A stretch of DNA of 53,915 nt from Fusobacterium varium (GCA_021531615.1 JADYUE010000010.1:1-53915); one strand, 5' to 3'. Counted from the stretch's first letter, positions 39,328 through 47,124 are shown. The notes: generated from the letters alone by a model not told the origin. Translations and numbers: made by a program.

Positions 39328-40511
39328 TGGCTGGAGAAAATATTTTTGCTGGTATAAAAAATATTGTACAGGAAAAAATGTATCAATCTACATTTGATTT
39401 CGCAAGTTTCGAAATTAACGATGATGATAAAAATTACATAATAGAAAGGGAAGAAATTCTCTTTCTTAACTTCAAAAAAATGTCTAGCTCTCTTTATGAG
39501 ATTTGCAAAGCATTATATGAAATAAAATTAAAATTCAAGGATGATGGTGGATCTTTTGCTGCTTGGTACAGACATAATCATCTATCTAAAGATAAAGTCT
39601 CTGAACTTTTAAAAAGATATGAACTGTTTATTCAAGCTCCAAATCAAAAAGAGTATGTTTCAGCTCTTTCTATTCCTGCAGTTAAACTTCTTACTAAAAA
39701 AGATATTGAGTTTGATACTCTAGATCAAATACTACAACTTGAATTAAAAGATGTTGAAGAGATAGCTGATAAAATTGAAGAAATTCAACCAAGTGAGGTA
39801 AAAGAAGAGAAAAAAGAAAATAAAGTTAAAAATCCTCTTTTAACTAGAACTGTAAAAAAATATAGAAAAACTATTGAAAAAGCTACTACTCTTACAGAAC
39901 TTGCTAATCATAAAAAAGAACTTCTTGAATATGTTAAACAATTAAAAGAGTTAGTTAATGAAATAGAACAAAAAGAAAAGTCTAGAGAAAATGAAAATAA
40001 TCTAAATTTATTTGAAAAAGAATGTGTTTTTCAAGATGATCTAGAAAGAATAATTGTTTTAGAGTTTAACTCAGAAACTGGAATGTATGAAGCAGTACGC
40101 TACTTAACCATTGAAGATTATAAAGAGAGAAGTTTTGGAGAGAGATTATCAATTATCGCTCCTGAAAAATCTTTAAAAATTGCAAAAGAAAAATTCCTAG
40201 CTTACGCTATTATGAAACCTTGGAAAGAATTTAAAGAAAATGAAAATAATTCACAATATGATCCTGCTCCAAGAATAGAGGTATTAGAAAAAAAAGTTTA
40301 TAGAGATAATAGAGGTTGGGTATTCTTTGTTAGATCTGGACTTGGTGAAAATACATTTAAAGCCTTTTATGCTAAGAATGTAGAAGATTATCAGAGAAAT
40401 ATTAGATGCCATGCTGTTAAATCTCTTGAGTGGAGAGGAACTGAAAATTTAGCACAAATAGATCTTGACAGATATGCTGCTAATAAAAAAATGGAGGTTC
40501 TTAATTTTTAG
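39327..40511 (+). CDS. Probable centromere-binding partner of ParA (DUF3102-like)
   Basis: ATG at 39327 after GAGGTG. A 394-residue protein. Residues 45-130 are helical and DUF3102-like (YEICKALYEIKLKFKDDGGS, FAAWYRHNHLSKDKVSELLK), a KorB/ParB-type DNA-binding candidate. A coiled coil follows (residues 180-225), then a unique C-terminal domain with VFFVRSGLGENTFKAFYAKN. There is no ParB CTPase motif (no GxxRxxA). Palindrome site 4 lies 71 bp inside the gene, encoding FASFE. Coupling to ParA argues for a partition role. Confidence 0.65.
   Translation: MAGENIFAGIKNIVQEKMYQSTFDFASFEINDDDKNYIIEREEILFLNFKKMSSSLYEICKALYEIKLKFKDDGGSFAAWYRHNHLSKDKVSELLKRYELFIQAPNQKEYVSALSIPAVKLLTKKDIEFDTLDQILQLELKDVEEIADKIEEIQPSEVKEEKKENKVKNPLLTRTVKKYRKTIEKATTLTELANHKKELLEYVKQLKELVNEIEQKEKSRENENNLNLFEKECVFQDDLERIIVLEFNSETGMYEAVRYLTIEDYKERSFGERLSIIAPEKSLKIAKEKFLAYAIMKPWKEFKENENNSQYDPAPRIEVLEKKVYRDNRGWVFFVRSGLGENTFKAFYAKNVEDYQRNIRCHAVKSLEWRGTENLAQIDLDRYAANKKMEVLNF
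39398..39414. repeat. Dispersed 17-bp palindrome, site 4 (parS-like)
   Basis: TTTCGCAAGTTTCGAAA, within the gene of the ParA partner; one base from consensus. Confidence 0.75.
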
Positions 40512-40521
40512 AGGAGTAAAA

Positions 40522-40581
40522 ATGATAAACATATTAAAAAAACTGTTTAATTTTAAAATAAAATATTATGGGAGATTTTAA
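40522..40581 (+). CDS. Leader-like small ORF (19 aa)
   Basis: ATG after GAGGAG. MINILKKLFNFKIKYYGRF; basic and amphipathic. It ends one base before the next mini-gene, whose ribosome site (GGGAG) lies within it. Probably a coupled leader or a short membrane-active peptide. Confidence 0.4.
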   Translation: MINILKKLFNFKIKYYGRF

Positions 40582-40647
40582 ATGTTATTATGGTTAATTA
40601 GTTGTTTGATAATAGCAATTATAGTAATTAAAATAGCAGATTTATAG
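40582..40647 (+). CDS. Small hydrophobic peptide, type I toxin-like (21 aa)
   Basis: MLLWLISCLIIAIIVIKIAD plus a final Leu: almost a pure membrane helix. It converges with a strong minus-strand promoter at 40835-40863 whose RNA ends in the shared hairpin. The layout resembles txpA/ratA-type loci, in which an antisense RNA overlaps the 3' end of the toxin mRNA. Toxic activity is inferred. Confidence 0.5.
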   Translation: MLLWLISCLIIAIIVIKIADL

Positions 40648-40764
40648 AGTTTTTATTGAACATTGGCAAGTAAATAATACTGAGGAAGCCTTTATTTTCT
40701 ATCTTCTTTTAATTAAAGTCATTGACTTTCATTTGTATTATTATTGATTTTATTCAGAAAAGAA

Positions 40765-40828
40765 GAAAATAAAAGGGACTAATCAAATTAATGATTAATC
40801 CCTCTTTAAAAAGTTGCTTGAATTTCCT
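40765..40828 (-). ncRNA. Predicted antisense small RNA
   Basis: Promoter TTGACT, 17 bases, TATAAT on the minus strand (40835-40863). About 25-55 bases downstream is the stem AGGGACTAATCA/TGATTAATCCCT (40774-40803), followed by TTTTATTTT. The product of about 64 nt overlaps the 3' end of transcripts from 40582. Confidence 0.6.
40774..40803. terminator. Bidirectional-type terminator hairpin
   Basis: A 12-bp stem with one mismatch and a six-base loop; a good T run on the minus strand, weaker on the plus strand. Confidence 0.65.
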
Positions 40829-40834
40829 TAATTA

Positions 40835-40863
40835 ATTATAACATTATAAAAAATAAAAGTCAA
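40835..40863 (-). promoter_or_regulatory. Strong minus-strand promoter
   Basis: TTGACT (complement of 40858-40863), a spacer of exactly 17, and TATAAT (complement of 40835-40840). Confidence 0.75.
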
Positions 40864-40873
40864 GGTGAGCCCA

Positions 40874-41056
40874 TTGGAAGAAAAAAGAAAGGTAGGGAGA
40901 CCAGCAGGTATTAAAAAAAATAAAACTATGTTTGGCTATAAATATAATGAAGAGGAGTATAATACTATGAGTAAAGCTTTAGAAAAGTTTAAAGTAGAAC
41001 ATAATTGTACAACTTCAAAAGCTTTATATCTTCTGATCACCCAGAAAACTAAATAA
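40874..41056 (+). CDS. Small ribbon-helix-helix-like DNA-binding protein (60 aa)
   Basis: TTG at 40874 with AAGGTGAG upstream. It begins MEEKRKVGRPAGIKKNKTMF, with an AT-hook-like GRP, then an Arc/RHH-type arrangement (FGYKYNEEEYNTMSKALEKF, TTSKALYLLITQK). It overlaps the minus-strand promoter region and could regulate the flanking small-RNA loci or the integrase. Confidence 0.6.
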   Translation: MEEKRKVGRPAGIKKNKTMFGYKYNEEEYNTMSKALEKFKVEHNCTTSKALYLLITQKTK

Positions 41057-41059
41057 AAA

Positions 41060-41096
41060 AGAGAGGGGCTATGTGCGACCATAGCTTTGCCTCTCT
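41060..41096 (-). terminator. Strong hairpin terminator between RHH gene and toxin
   Basis: AGAGAGG...CTATG pairs with CATAG...CCTCTCT. On the minus strand it is followed by TTTTTATTT, so it ends the 41142 toxin mRNA. Confidence 0.75.
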
Positions 41097-41141
41097 GTGT
41101 AACAACTCAAAAGGATTTATTTTTAATAGCAGAGGTTTAAT

Positions 41142-41207
41142 CTAATAAACTCTAACAGCTATTAGAAAAAACATAACTATTACTAACGGAATTAATACTT
41201 TGTTCAT
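41142..41207 (-). CDS. Small hydrophobic peptide, type I toxin-like (21 aa)
   Basis: ATG after AAAGGAGG. MNKVLIPLVIVMFFLIAVRV plus a final Tyr: one membrane helix with short charged ends. The codons for L-I-P-L form TTAATTCCGTTA, perfectly complementary to the 5' end of an RNA expected from the promoter at 41358-41386. Its mRNA has a stem-loop (41248-41279) upstream and a strong terminator downstream. Size and setting fit a type I toxin; function is not shown. Confidence 0.6.
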   Translation of the reverse strand: MNKVLIPLVIVMFFLIAVRVY

Positions 41208-41247
41208 TTAAAATACCCTCCTTTCTCTTTAAAAGATTGGAGTTGTC

Positions 41248-41279
41248 ACACTAAGAAATATAATAACATATTTTAGTGT
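41248..41279 (-). promoter_or_regulatory. Stem-loop upstream of toxin-like gene
   Basis: ACACTAA/TTAGTGT arms around an AT-rich interior. It may be an operator or an mRNA structure protecting the toxin leader. Confidence 0.45.
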
Positions 41280-41286
41280 AAAATAA

Positions 41287-41351
41287 AAGAGATATCCAGT
41301 CGCAATAGATATCTCTTGTTCTTTGGCATTTTAAATGCACTTAATTCCGTT
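41287..41351 (-). ncRNA. Predicted small RNA complementary to the toxin mRNA
   Basis: Promoter at 41358-41386 (TTGACA, 17 bases, TAACAT). The RNA should start near 41351 with UAACGGAAUUAA, then end at the stem AAGAGATATC/GATATCTCTT (41287-41317) with TTTTATTTT after it. The 12-nt start is the perfect complement of the toxin coding region (41184-41195). It lies in tandem with, not opposite, the toxin gene. Confidence 0.55.
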
Positions 41352-41403
41352 AATTAAATGTTATCATAATTATATATTTTTGTCAAATTTTAAAAATTAA
41401 AGT

Positions 41404-41436
41404 TCCTCAGTATTAATTTACTGGGGATTTTTATTT
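41404..41436 (+). terminator. Terminator ahead of the integrase operon
   Basis: TCCTCAGTA and TACTGGGGA (with G-U pairs) form the stem, followed by TTTTTATTT. It isolates the integrase operon from upstream transcription. Confidence 0.6.
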
Positions 41437-41459
41437 GTAAAATATTAGGAGGAATTAAA

Positions 41460-41558
41460 ATGTCAGGTGTTGTTATTAGAAAAAGTATTAGTAAAGAAGA
41501 AGAAAATAAAATTCTTAGTCTACTTTTAAAAAAAGCTAAGGAAGAACTAGGGGAATAG
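41460..41558 (+). CDS. Small protein upstream of integrase (32 aa)
   Basis: ATG after AGGAGG. MSGVVIRKSISKEEENKILS, then a Leu/Lys-rich helix (LLLKKAKEEL). Ten bp before the integrase, in the same operon. It might be a recombination directionality factor, but it is very short and the idea rests on position. Confidence 0.45.
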   Translation: MSGVVIRKSISKEEENKILSLLLKKAKEELGE

Positions 41559-41568
41559 GAGGAATCGT

Positions 41569-42951
41569 ATGGATAAGGTTGCTATATATTGTCGTGAAAG
41601 TACAGAGCGTCAAGATATTTCAACATTGATTTCCATGTGTGAGAAAGCTGCTCATGATCTTGGGTTTGACACTTATAAAATCTATAAAGATATAAAAAGT
41701 GGGTACTCTAAAGATCGTGAGGAGTACTCACAATTAAAAAATGATATTCAAGCTGGAGAGATTAATGTTTTAATTCTTTATGAAAGTTCTAGACTTACAA
41801 GAGATGAGATAGAACATCATCTATTCTTTGCACTTCTTAGAATTAAAGAAGTGAGATTATACACTCTTAACCACGGCTGGATCGATCTCAACAATGAAGA
41901 TGATACTTTCATGTCTAGCCTTCTTAATCTCCTTGATGCACGTGAAGGTAGAAAGGGAGCTAAAAGAACTAAGGATAGAATGGAAGAGATAGCTAGAAAT
42001 GGAAGATGGACTGGTGGTCCTGCTCCATTCGGTTATCGTTTAGTTAATAAAGAACTTGTTGTTGATCCTGCTGAAGCTGAAATAGTTAAACAAATATTTC
42101 AGCTTTTTTTGGAAGGGAAAAAGAGACAGACATTATCTACCCTCTTTGGATTTGAAGGAAAAAGAGTTAGAAGGATGCTTATTAATCCAGTTTATGTTGG
42201 AAAGTTAAAATTTCATCAAATAGAATATAAAAATAAAAAAAGGATCACTCATAAAGAATGGGAAGTTCTTGATGGGATCCATGAGGCTATTGTTGATGAA
42301 ACTACTTTTAAATTAGTTCAAGATAAATTAAAATTAGAAAAAAGAGAAGTAAAAAGAGATACTTATATCTTTAAAGATCTTTTAAAATGTGTCTGTGGGG
42401 CTAAATTGTATAGATATACAAGTGTATATACATACAATGGACAACATAAAGAATCTCTAGTATATAAATGTAATTCAAAAGATACTTATCATAGATTCAA
42501 TAGCATTTTAGAATCAGAGCTGTTGGAGCAAGTGTTAGAAACCTTAGAAGAAGTTATTTTATCTTTAAATGTAAATGATATAAATGCTGAAAGTGATAAT
42601 AGCTTAATTGAACAATTAAATTATTATAAAAAAGAAGCTACAGCTCTTCCTGGAAAAGAAAAAGTATTAGCTAGGCAGTTAATGAACAATTTATTAACTG
42701 AAGAAACTTTCAAAGAACTTATGCTTGAGTTTAAAGAGCAAAAAGAATTTTTTAAAAATAAAATTGACTCTTATTCTAAATTGATAAAATCTAAAGAAGC
42801 TAAAAAGAATAATCAAGAAATATTAAAAAAATATTTCAATAAAATAAAAAAAGAGAAAGATCCTGAAAAATTAAATATTTTTTTTAAAATGATTATAGAT
42901 TCTATTGAGTTTGTTAATGATTACAGATTCTATATTCATTTAAAATTCTAG
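41569..42951 (+). CDS. Serine integrase (large serine recombinase)
   Basis: A 460-residue protein. The N-terminal resolvase domain has YCRESTERQD with catalytic Ser11 and SSRLTRD near residue 75. A recombinase domain follows (GRWTGGPAPFGYRLVNKEL; PVYVGKLKFHQIEYKNK), then a zinc-ribbon-like CVCGAKLYRY and a coiled coil. It catalyses attP x attB integration of the prophage. It is the penultimate phage gene, as expected for a gene next to att. Confidence 0.93.
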   Translation: MDKVAIYCRESTERQDISTLISMCEKAAHDLGFDTYKIYKDIKSGYSKDREEYSQLKNDIQAGEINVLILYESSRLTRDEIEHHLFFALLRIKEVRLYTLNHGWIDLNNEDDTFMSSLLNLLDAREGRKGAKRTKDRMEEIARNGRWTGGPAPFGYRLVNKELVVDPAEAEIVKQIFQLFLEGKKRQTLSTLFGFEGKRVRRMLINPVYVGKLKFHQIEYKNKKRITHKEWEVLDGIHEAIVDETTFKLVQDKLKLEKREVKRDTYIFKDLLKCVCGAKLYRYTSVYTYNGQHKESLVYKCNSKDTYHRFNSILESELLEQVLETLEEVILSLNVNDINAESDNSLIEQLNYYKKEATALPGKEKVLARQLMNNLLTEETFKELMLEFKEQKEFFKNKIDSYSKLIKSKEAKKNNQEILKKYFNKIKKEKDPEKLNIFFKMIIDSIEFVNDYRFYIHLKF

Positions 42952-42959
42952 GAGGAACT

Positions 42960-43529
42960 ATGGGATTTATTCTAACTGAAAAGATTTTTAATCATTATAG
43001 TAAAAAAGAATTAGGAGACATTTTGTCTCCTAAAGTTTTTACTCAATTATCTACCAATACTAAAATCCTGCCTTGGTTTTCGGAACTTGCGAAAGTGATA
43101 GATATAAAAAAAATAGGATATACTTTAGAAGATTTTAAACATGATTATCCAAAATATAAAGATTTTATAGAGATAGAAAGTCTTTTTAAAATATTAAGTC
43201 AGGGAATTTCATTAAGAGATATTGCTATTTTTAATAGTAACTTTCATACAGTGTTAAAAAAAGGATTTTATTATAACTCTACTGTTTTAAAGCCATTTGA
43301 GATAGAAAAGTATATTGTTATTCATTATGATATCTCAGATTTTAAAATAGAGTTCTATAAAAATCATATAGAACTCTATGGTGATAAAGAAAAGCTGGAA
43401 GAATTCAAACATAAATTTAATTTGAGTGAAGATGTTTTCTATGAAAAATATAAGGAGAGTTGGCATCTGGCTTTTAAAGGTTTACTTGCTGAATATATAA
43501 GAATACATGAAAAAAAGGATACAGATTAA
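42960..43529 (+). CDS. Last prophage gene, unknown (189 aa)
   Basis: ATG 8 bp after the integrase stop, with AGGAGG. The protein begins MGFILTEKIFNHYSKKELGD. It is mixed alpha/beta (TVLKPFEIEKYIVIHYDISD) and basic to neutral. It contains palindrome site 5, encoding FSELAK. Cotranscribed with the integrase; a directionality factor or accessory partition role is conceivable. Not recognised. Confidence 0.6.
   Translation: MGFILTEKIFNHYSKKELGDILSPKVFTQLSTNTKILPWFSELAKVIDIKKIGYTLEDFKHDYPKYKDFIEIESLFKILSQGISLRDIAIFNSNFHTVLKKGFYYNSTVLKPFEIEKYIVIHYDISDFKIEFYKNHIELYGDKEKLEEFKHKFNLSEDVFYEKYKESWHLAFKGLLAEYIRIHEKKDTD
43078..43094. repeat. Dispersed 17-bp palindrome, site 5 (parS-like)
   Basis: TTTCGGAACTTGCGAAA; its complement is exactly the consensus TTTCGCAAGTTCCGAAA. 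Confidence 0.75.
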
Positions 43530-43540
43530 TGTATCCTTTT
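43517..43540 (+). terminator. Terminator of the integrase operon
   Basis: GGATACA-GATTAA-TGTATCC followed by TTTTTATTTTTT. The stop codon of the last phage gene lies in the loop. Confidence 0.85.
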
Positions 43541-43578
43541 TATTTTTTAACTTTAAAACAAGAAATAAAGAACTTGTG
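43537..43578. other. Probable prophage-host junction (att)
   Basis: A short AT-rich gap between the last phage gene and the complete host O-methyltransferase gene. AAGAAATAA...TTATTTCTT (about 43560-43588) is an inverted repeat here. The core cannot be fixed because the other prophage end is outside the window. Confidence 0.4.
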
Positions 43579-44214
43579 TTATTTCTTATGGAACAGCCCT
43601 ACTCCGTCTCCAAAAGGTAGAAGAACAAAATCTCCATCTTCTCTATTATATAACGAATCAATAAAACTATCCAATCTTTTTACAATAGTTTTAAATCTCT
43701 TAGGATATTCTTTATATAAATACCCTCTAAACATAATATTATCAATAAATATTATTCCATTTTTATTTAAAAGTTTGATAGAATCCTCAAAAAAATCCAT
43801 ATAATGCCCTTTAGAAGCATCAATAAAAACAAAATCAAAGTTCTCCTCTATTTTTTTTATCTCTTCTACTGCATCTCCTTTTATAGAAACAATATTATTT
43901 AAACCAGATTTTTTTATATTCTCTTGAGCTTGATTATATCTCTTCTCATCAATCTCAATAGTATATAGTTTTCCATCTTGTCCTACTATCTCTTTTGCCA
44001 TTAAAATTCCTGAATACCCTATTGCAGTCCCTACCTCTAAAATATTTTTGACTTTATGAGTCTTTACAATAAATTTCAGATACTCAGCAACCTCTTTAGT
44101 TACAATAGGCACATTGTTTTCATGTGCAAAATCTTCCATCTCCAATATTAAACTATCTTTTTCCACTATCTTTCCAATTATATAACTATTTGCATCTTTT
44201 AACTCTTCTAACAT
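43579..44214 (-). CDS. SAM-dependent O-methyltransferase (host)
   Basis: A 211-residue class I methyltransferase of the COMT/TrmR-like type: ILEVGTAIGYSGILMA (SAM motif I), FVFIDASKGHYMDFF, and NGIIFIDNIMFRGYLYK. In bacteria relatives methylate tRNA uridines (TrmR) or catechols. It overlaps rsmB by 7 bp, suggesting an RNA-modification operon. The gene is intact next to the prophage. Confidence 0.85.
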   Translation of the reverse strand: MLEELKDANSYIIGKIVEKDSLILEMEDFAHENNVPIVTKEVAEYLKFIVKTHKVKNILEVGTAIGYSGILMAKEIVGQDGKLYTIEIDEKRYNQAQENIKKSGLNNIVSIKGDAVEEIKKIEENFDFVFIDASKGHYMDFFEDSIKLLNKNGIIFIDNIMFRGYLYKEYPKRFKTIVKRLDSFIDSLYNREDGDFVLLPFGDGVGLFHKK

Positions 44215-45515
44215 TTTTCCCTCTTCTTTCTTAATTTAGCAATATAAAATCCATCTAGAATATCTTCGTGATAATCTATTATAAATCCTCCAAACTCATC
44301 ATATGTTCCATTTACATTTTCAGGAATATATAATTCTGTTGTTTCAAATTCTGGATATTTTTCTAAAAATTTTCCTATATTATCACTGTTTTCTTCTTTT
44401 AAAATAGTACATGTACTATAAACTAATTCTCCATCATCTTTTAAAACTTGAGCTGCTGACTCTAATATTTCAAATTGTAACTTTGATAGCTCCTCAACAT
44501 TTTCAATATTTTTATTATAAAGAGCCTCTGGTTTTTTTCTTAATACACCATATCCACTACATGGAGCATCTACAAGTATTTTATCAAATTTTTTACCTTG
44601 TTGATTTAATTTTCTAGCATCCATTTTTACAGTTCTAACAAAATCTATTCCTAGTTTTTTACAATTTTCTTCTATCAATTTAAGTTTATGAGGATAGATA
44701 TCTAAGGCTAAAAGTTCTCCTTCATTTTTCATCAACTCTCCTAAAACTGCTGTTTTACCTCCAGGAGCACTACAAGTATCTAAAACAGACTCATTTGATT
44801 TAGGGTTCAAATTTCTAGCTGATAAATATGATGAAGCATCTTGAACAATTATTTTCCCATCTTTAAACTCATCACTATATAATAAAATTCCAGATTCTAA
44901 ATAGTATACTGTATCAACTTTTTTTACAATATTTATATTTAAACTTTCTAAAAGTTTTTCAAACTCCTCTTCACTATATTTTAAAGTGTTTACTCTAAAA
45001 CTAATATATGGAATTTTTTTCAAAGACTCTAAAAATAGATTTGCTTCCTCTTTGTATTCTTGTTTAATTTTATCATAAAACCATCTAGGATAAGAAAGTA
45101 AGATATCCTCTTTATCATTTTCTTTTAATTCTAAAATATCATTTTCTAATTCACGAATATAGCTACGTAAAACCCCATTAACAAATTTTCCAACAGGGAC
45201 TCCAAATTTTTTCTTTGCTAGTTCAGTGGCTTCCCATACAACACCTTTATCATCACTTTTCATAAAAGCAATTTGATACATAGATATTCTAAGAATATTT
45301 CTTATCCAATCTTTTTTTATACTTGAAGTTCTTTTATCTATCTCATAATCAAGGAATATTTTTTTTCTAATTACTCCATAAAAAAGTTCAGTTATAAATC
45401 CCTTTTCTTTTTTATTCAAATCATTTTGCTTAAAATATTCATTCAATGCTATATTGGAGTATTTTCCATTTTCAACTTCTTTTATAAGCCCTATAACTCT
45501 TTGCTTAATATTCAT
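44208..45515 (-). CDS. rsmB: 16S rRNA m5C967 methyltransferase
   Basis: A 435-residue protein. Residues 1-140 are a NusB-like RNA-binding domain (GFITELFYGVIRKKIFLDYE). The Rossmann methyltransferase part has DTCSAPGGKTA (SAM), DAPCSGYGVLRKKPE and STCTILKEEN, giving the two catalytic cysteines of m5C RNA enzymes. It modifies C967 of 16S rRNA. It is transcribed away from mgtE. Confidence 0.93.
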   Translation of the reverse strand: MNIKQRVIGLIKEVENGKYSNIALNEYFKQNDLNKKEKGFITELFYGVIRKKIFLDYEIDKRTSSIKKDWIRNILRISMYQIAFMKSDDKGVVWEATELAKKKFGVPVGKFVNGVLRSYIRELENDILELKENDKEDILLSYPRWFYDKIKQEYKEEANLFLESLKKIPYISFRVNTLKYSEEEFEKLLESLNINIVKKVDTVYYLESGILLYSDEFKDGKIIVQDASSYLSARNLNPKSNESVLDTCSAPGGKTAVLGELMKNEGELLALDIYPHKLKLIEENCKKLGIDFVRTVKMDARKLNQQGKKFDKILVDAPCSGYGVLRKKPEALYNKNIENVEELSKLQFEILESAAQVLKDDGELVYSTCTILKEENSDNIGKFLEKYPEFETTELYIPENVNGTYDEFGGFIIDYHEDILDGFYIAKLRKKREKC

Positions 45516-45688
45516 TTTCTCCTCCTATACTCTTCACTATCTAAATTATTATACAATATTTAATAAATAAATAAAAGTTATCATTTACAAAATGATGTAA
45601 TTTTTTTGTAAACAAATATTGCCTTTTTTTTAATAAAATGTTACCCTAATATATGTAGTTTAAAATTTTATAAAAATGGAGGTGCAAC

Positions 45689-47023
45689 ATGGAAAATATT
45701 TTGTCTTATTTAGAAAATAACCAGTTGGCAAAGTTAAAAGAAGTACTTATTGAAGAAAATCCTGTAGACATAGCGGAGTTATTTGAAGACCTGCCCAAAG
45801 ATCAATGTCTAAAACTTTTTAGAATACTTCCTAAAGACTTAGCTGCTGAAACTTTTTCATATCTTTCTTCAGAGAAACAACAAGAAATTGTAGAAAATAT
45901 CACTGACGAAGAGATAAAATATATTATTAATGAGATGTTTATTGATGATACTGTAGACTTTATTGAGGAAATGCCAGCAAATATTGTTGATAAAATTCTT
46001 CAAAATACATCTCCTGACACAAGAAAGCTTATAAACCAATTTCTAAAGTATCCTGAAAACAGTGCTGGAAGTGTAATGACTGTTGAATATGTTTCCCTAA
46101 AGAGTGATATGAATATTGGACAAGCTTTAAATCATATTAAAAAAGTAGGTATTAATAATGAAACCATTGATATCTGTTATGTTATTGATAATCAAAGAAA
46201 ACTTGTAGGATTTATCTCTTTAAAAAGTCTTATCTTCCTTGATGATATCATCCCTTTAGTTGATGCAATGGAAACTAATGTTATTAGTGCTACAACTACT
46301 GATGACCAAGAGGTAATCGCTTCTCTATTTAGAAAGTATGACCTTACTTCAATGCCAGTAGTAGATAACGAAGGAAGATTGGTGGGAATCATCACAATTG
46401 ATGACGTAGTAGACGTTATTGATCAAGAAAATACAGAGGACTTTCAAAAAATGGCTGCTATGGATCCATCAGATGAAGAGTATCTAAAAGAATCTGTTTT
46501 CTCTCTTGCTAAACATAGAATTGTTTGGCTATTAGTTCTTATGATTTCAGCAACTGCTACAGGAACTATTATTAGAAGATATGAAGAGGTGCTACAATCT
46601 GTAGTTATTCTTGCTGCATTTATTCCAATGCTTATGGACACTGGAGGAAATGCTGGTTCTCAATCTTCTACACTTATTATTCGTGGAATTGCACTTGGAG
46701 AAATTCAATTATCTGATATTGGAAAAATACTTTGGAAAGAGTTTAGAGTTAGTTTAATTGTTGGAATTACTCTTGCTGTTGTAAACTTTTTAAGAATTTA
46801 TTTTATTGATAAAGCTGGACTTACAATCTCTCTTGTAGTTTGTGCTAGTCTACTATTTACTGTTGTTATAGCTAAAGTAGTTGGAGGTATTCTTCCTATC
46901 TTAGCAAAGGCGTTTAAACTTGACCCTGCTATAATGGCAAGTCCATTAATTACTACAATAGTAGATGCTTGTGCCCTTATAGTTTACTTTGCTTTATCTA
47001 CACACTTCTTAAATCTAGCTTAA
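45689..47023 (+). CDS. mgtE: Magnesium transporter MgtE
   Basis: A 444-residue protein: N-terminal MgtE domain (residues 10-125), two CBS domains (about 130-250), and a five-helix membrane part from about 275. The channel signature MLMDTGGNAGSQSSTLIIRG is present. It is a Mg2+-gated channel in the inner membrane. Ribosome site GGAGGTG. I saw no M-box riboswitch in the 170-bp leader. A strong terminator follows. Confidence 0.95.
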   Translation: MENILSYLENNQLAKLKEVLIEENPVDIAELFEDLPKDQCLKLFRILPKDLAAETFSYLSSEKQQEIVENITDEEIKYIINEMFIDDTVDFIEEMPANIVDKILQNTSPDTRKLINQFLKYPENSAGSVMTVEYVSLKSDMNIGQALNHIKKVGINNETIDICYVIDNQRKLVGFISLKSLIFLDDIIPLVDAMETNVISATTTDDQEVIASLFRKYDLTSMPVVDNEGRLVGIITIDDVVDVIDQENTEDFQKMAAMDPSDEEYLKESVFSLAKHRIVWLLVLMISATATGTIIRRYEEVLQSVVILAAFIPMLMDTGGNAGSQSSTLIIRGIALGEIQLSDIGKILWKEFRVSLIVGITLAVVNFLRIYFIDKAGLTISLVVCASLLFTVVIAKVVGGILPILAKAFKLDPAIMASPLITTIVDACALIVYFALSTHFLNLA

Positions 47024-47030
47024 AATTTTA

Positions 47031-47083
47031 ATAAACTGTTGCATTTTAACAATTTGGTTTGTTAATTTGTAACAGTTTTTTAT
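47031..47083 (+). terminator. Terminator after mgtE
   Basis: AACTGTT/AACAGTT enclose an inner stem TTAACAA/TTGTTAA, followed by TTTTTTATTTT. Confidence 0.8.
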
Positions 47084-47091
47084 TTTGCATA

Positions 47092-47120
47092 TTGACATTA
47101 AAATCTATTTGTGATATATA
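47092..47120 (+). promoter_or_regulatory. Promoter of htpG
   Basis: TTGACA (47092-47097), 17 bases, TATATA. It lies directly upstream of a CIRCE-like element. Confidence 0.65.
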
Positions 47121-47124
47121 ATTA

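Noticed and set aside
39327-40511. Canonical ParB
   Set aside because: The CTP-binding and arginine-rich motifs of ParB are not visible; it is kept as a ParA partner with a different DNA-binding domain.
43560-43588. AAGAAATAA inverted repeat as the integrase att core
   Set aside because: It overlaps the host gene's stop codon and could simply be a terminator; without the other prophage end a core cannot be called.
45516-45688. M-box riboswitch upstream of mgtE
   Set aside because: The leader is short and AT-rich, without the conserved M-box pairing or an attenuator hairpin.
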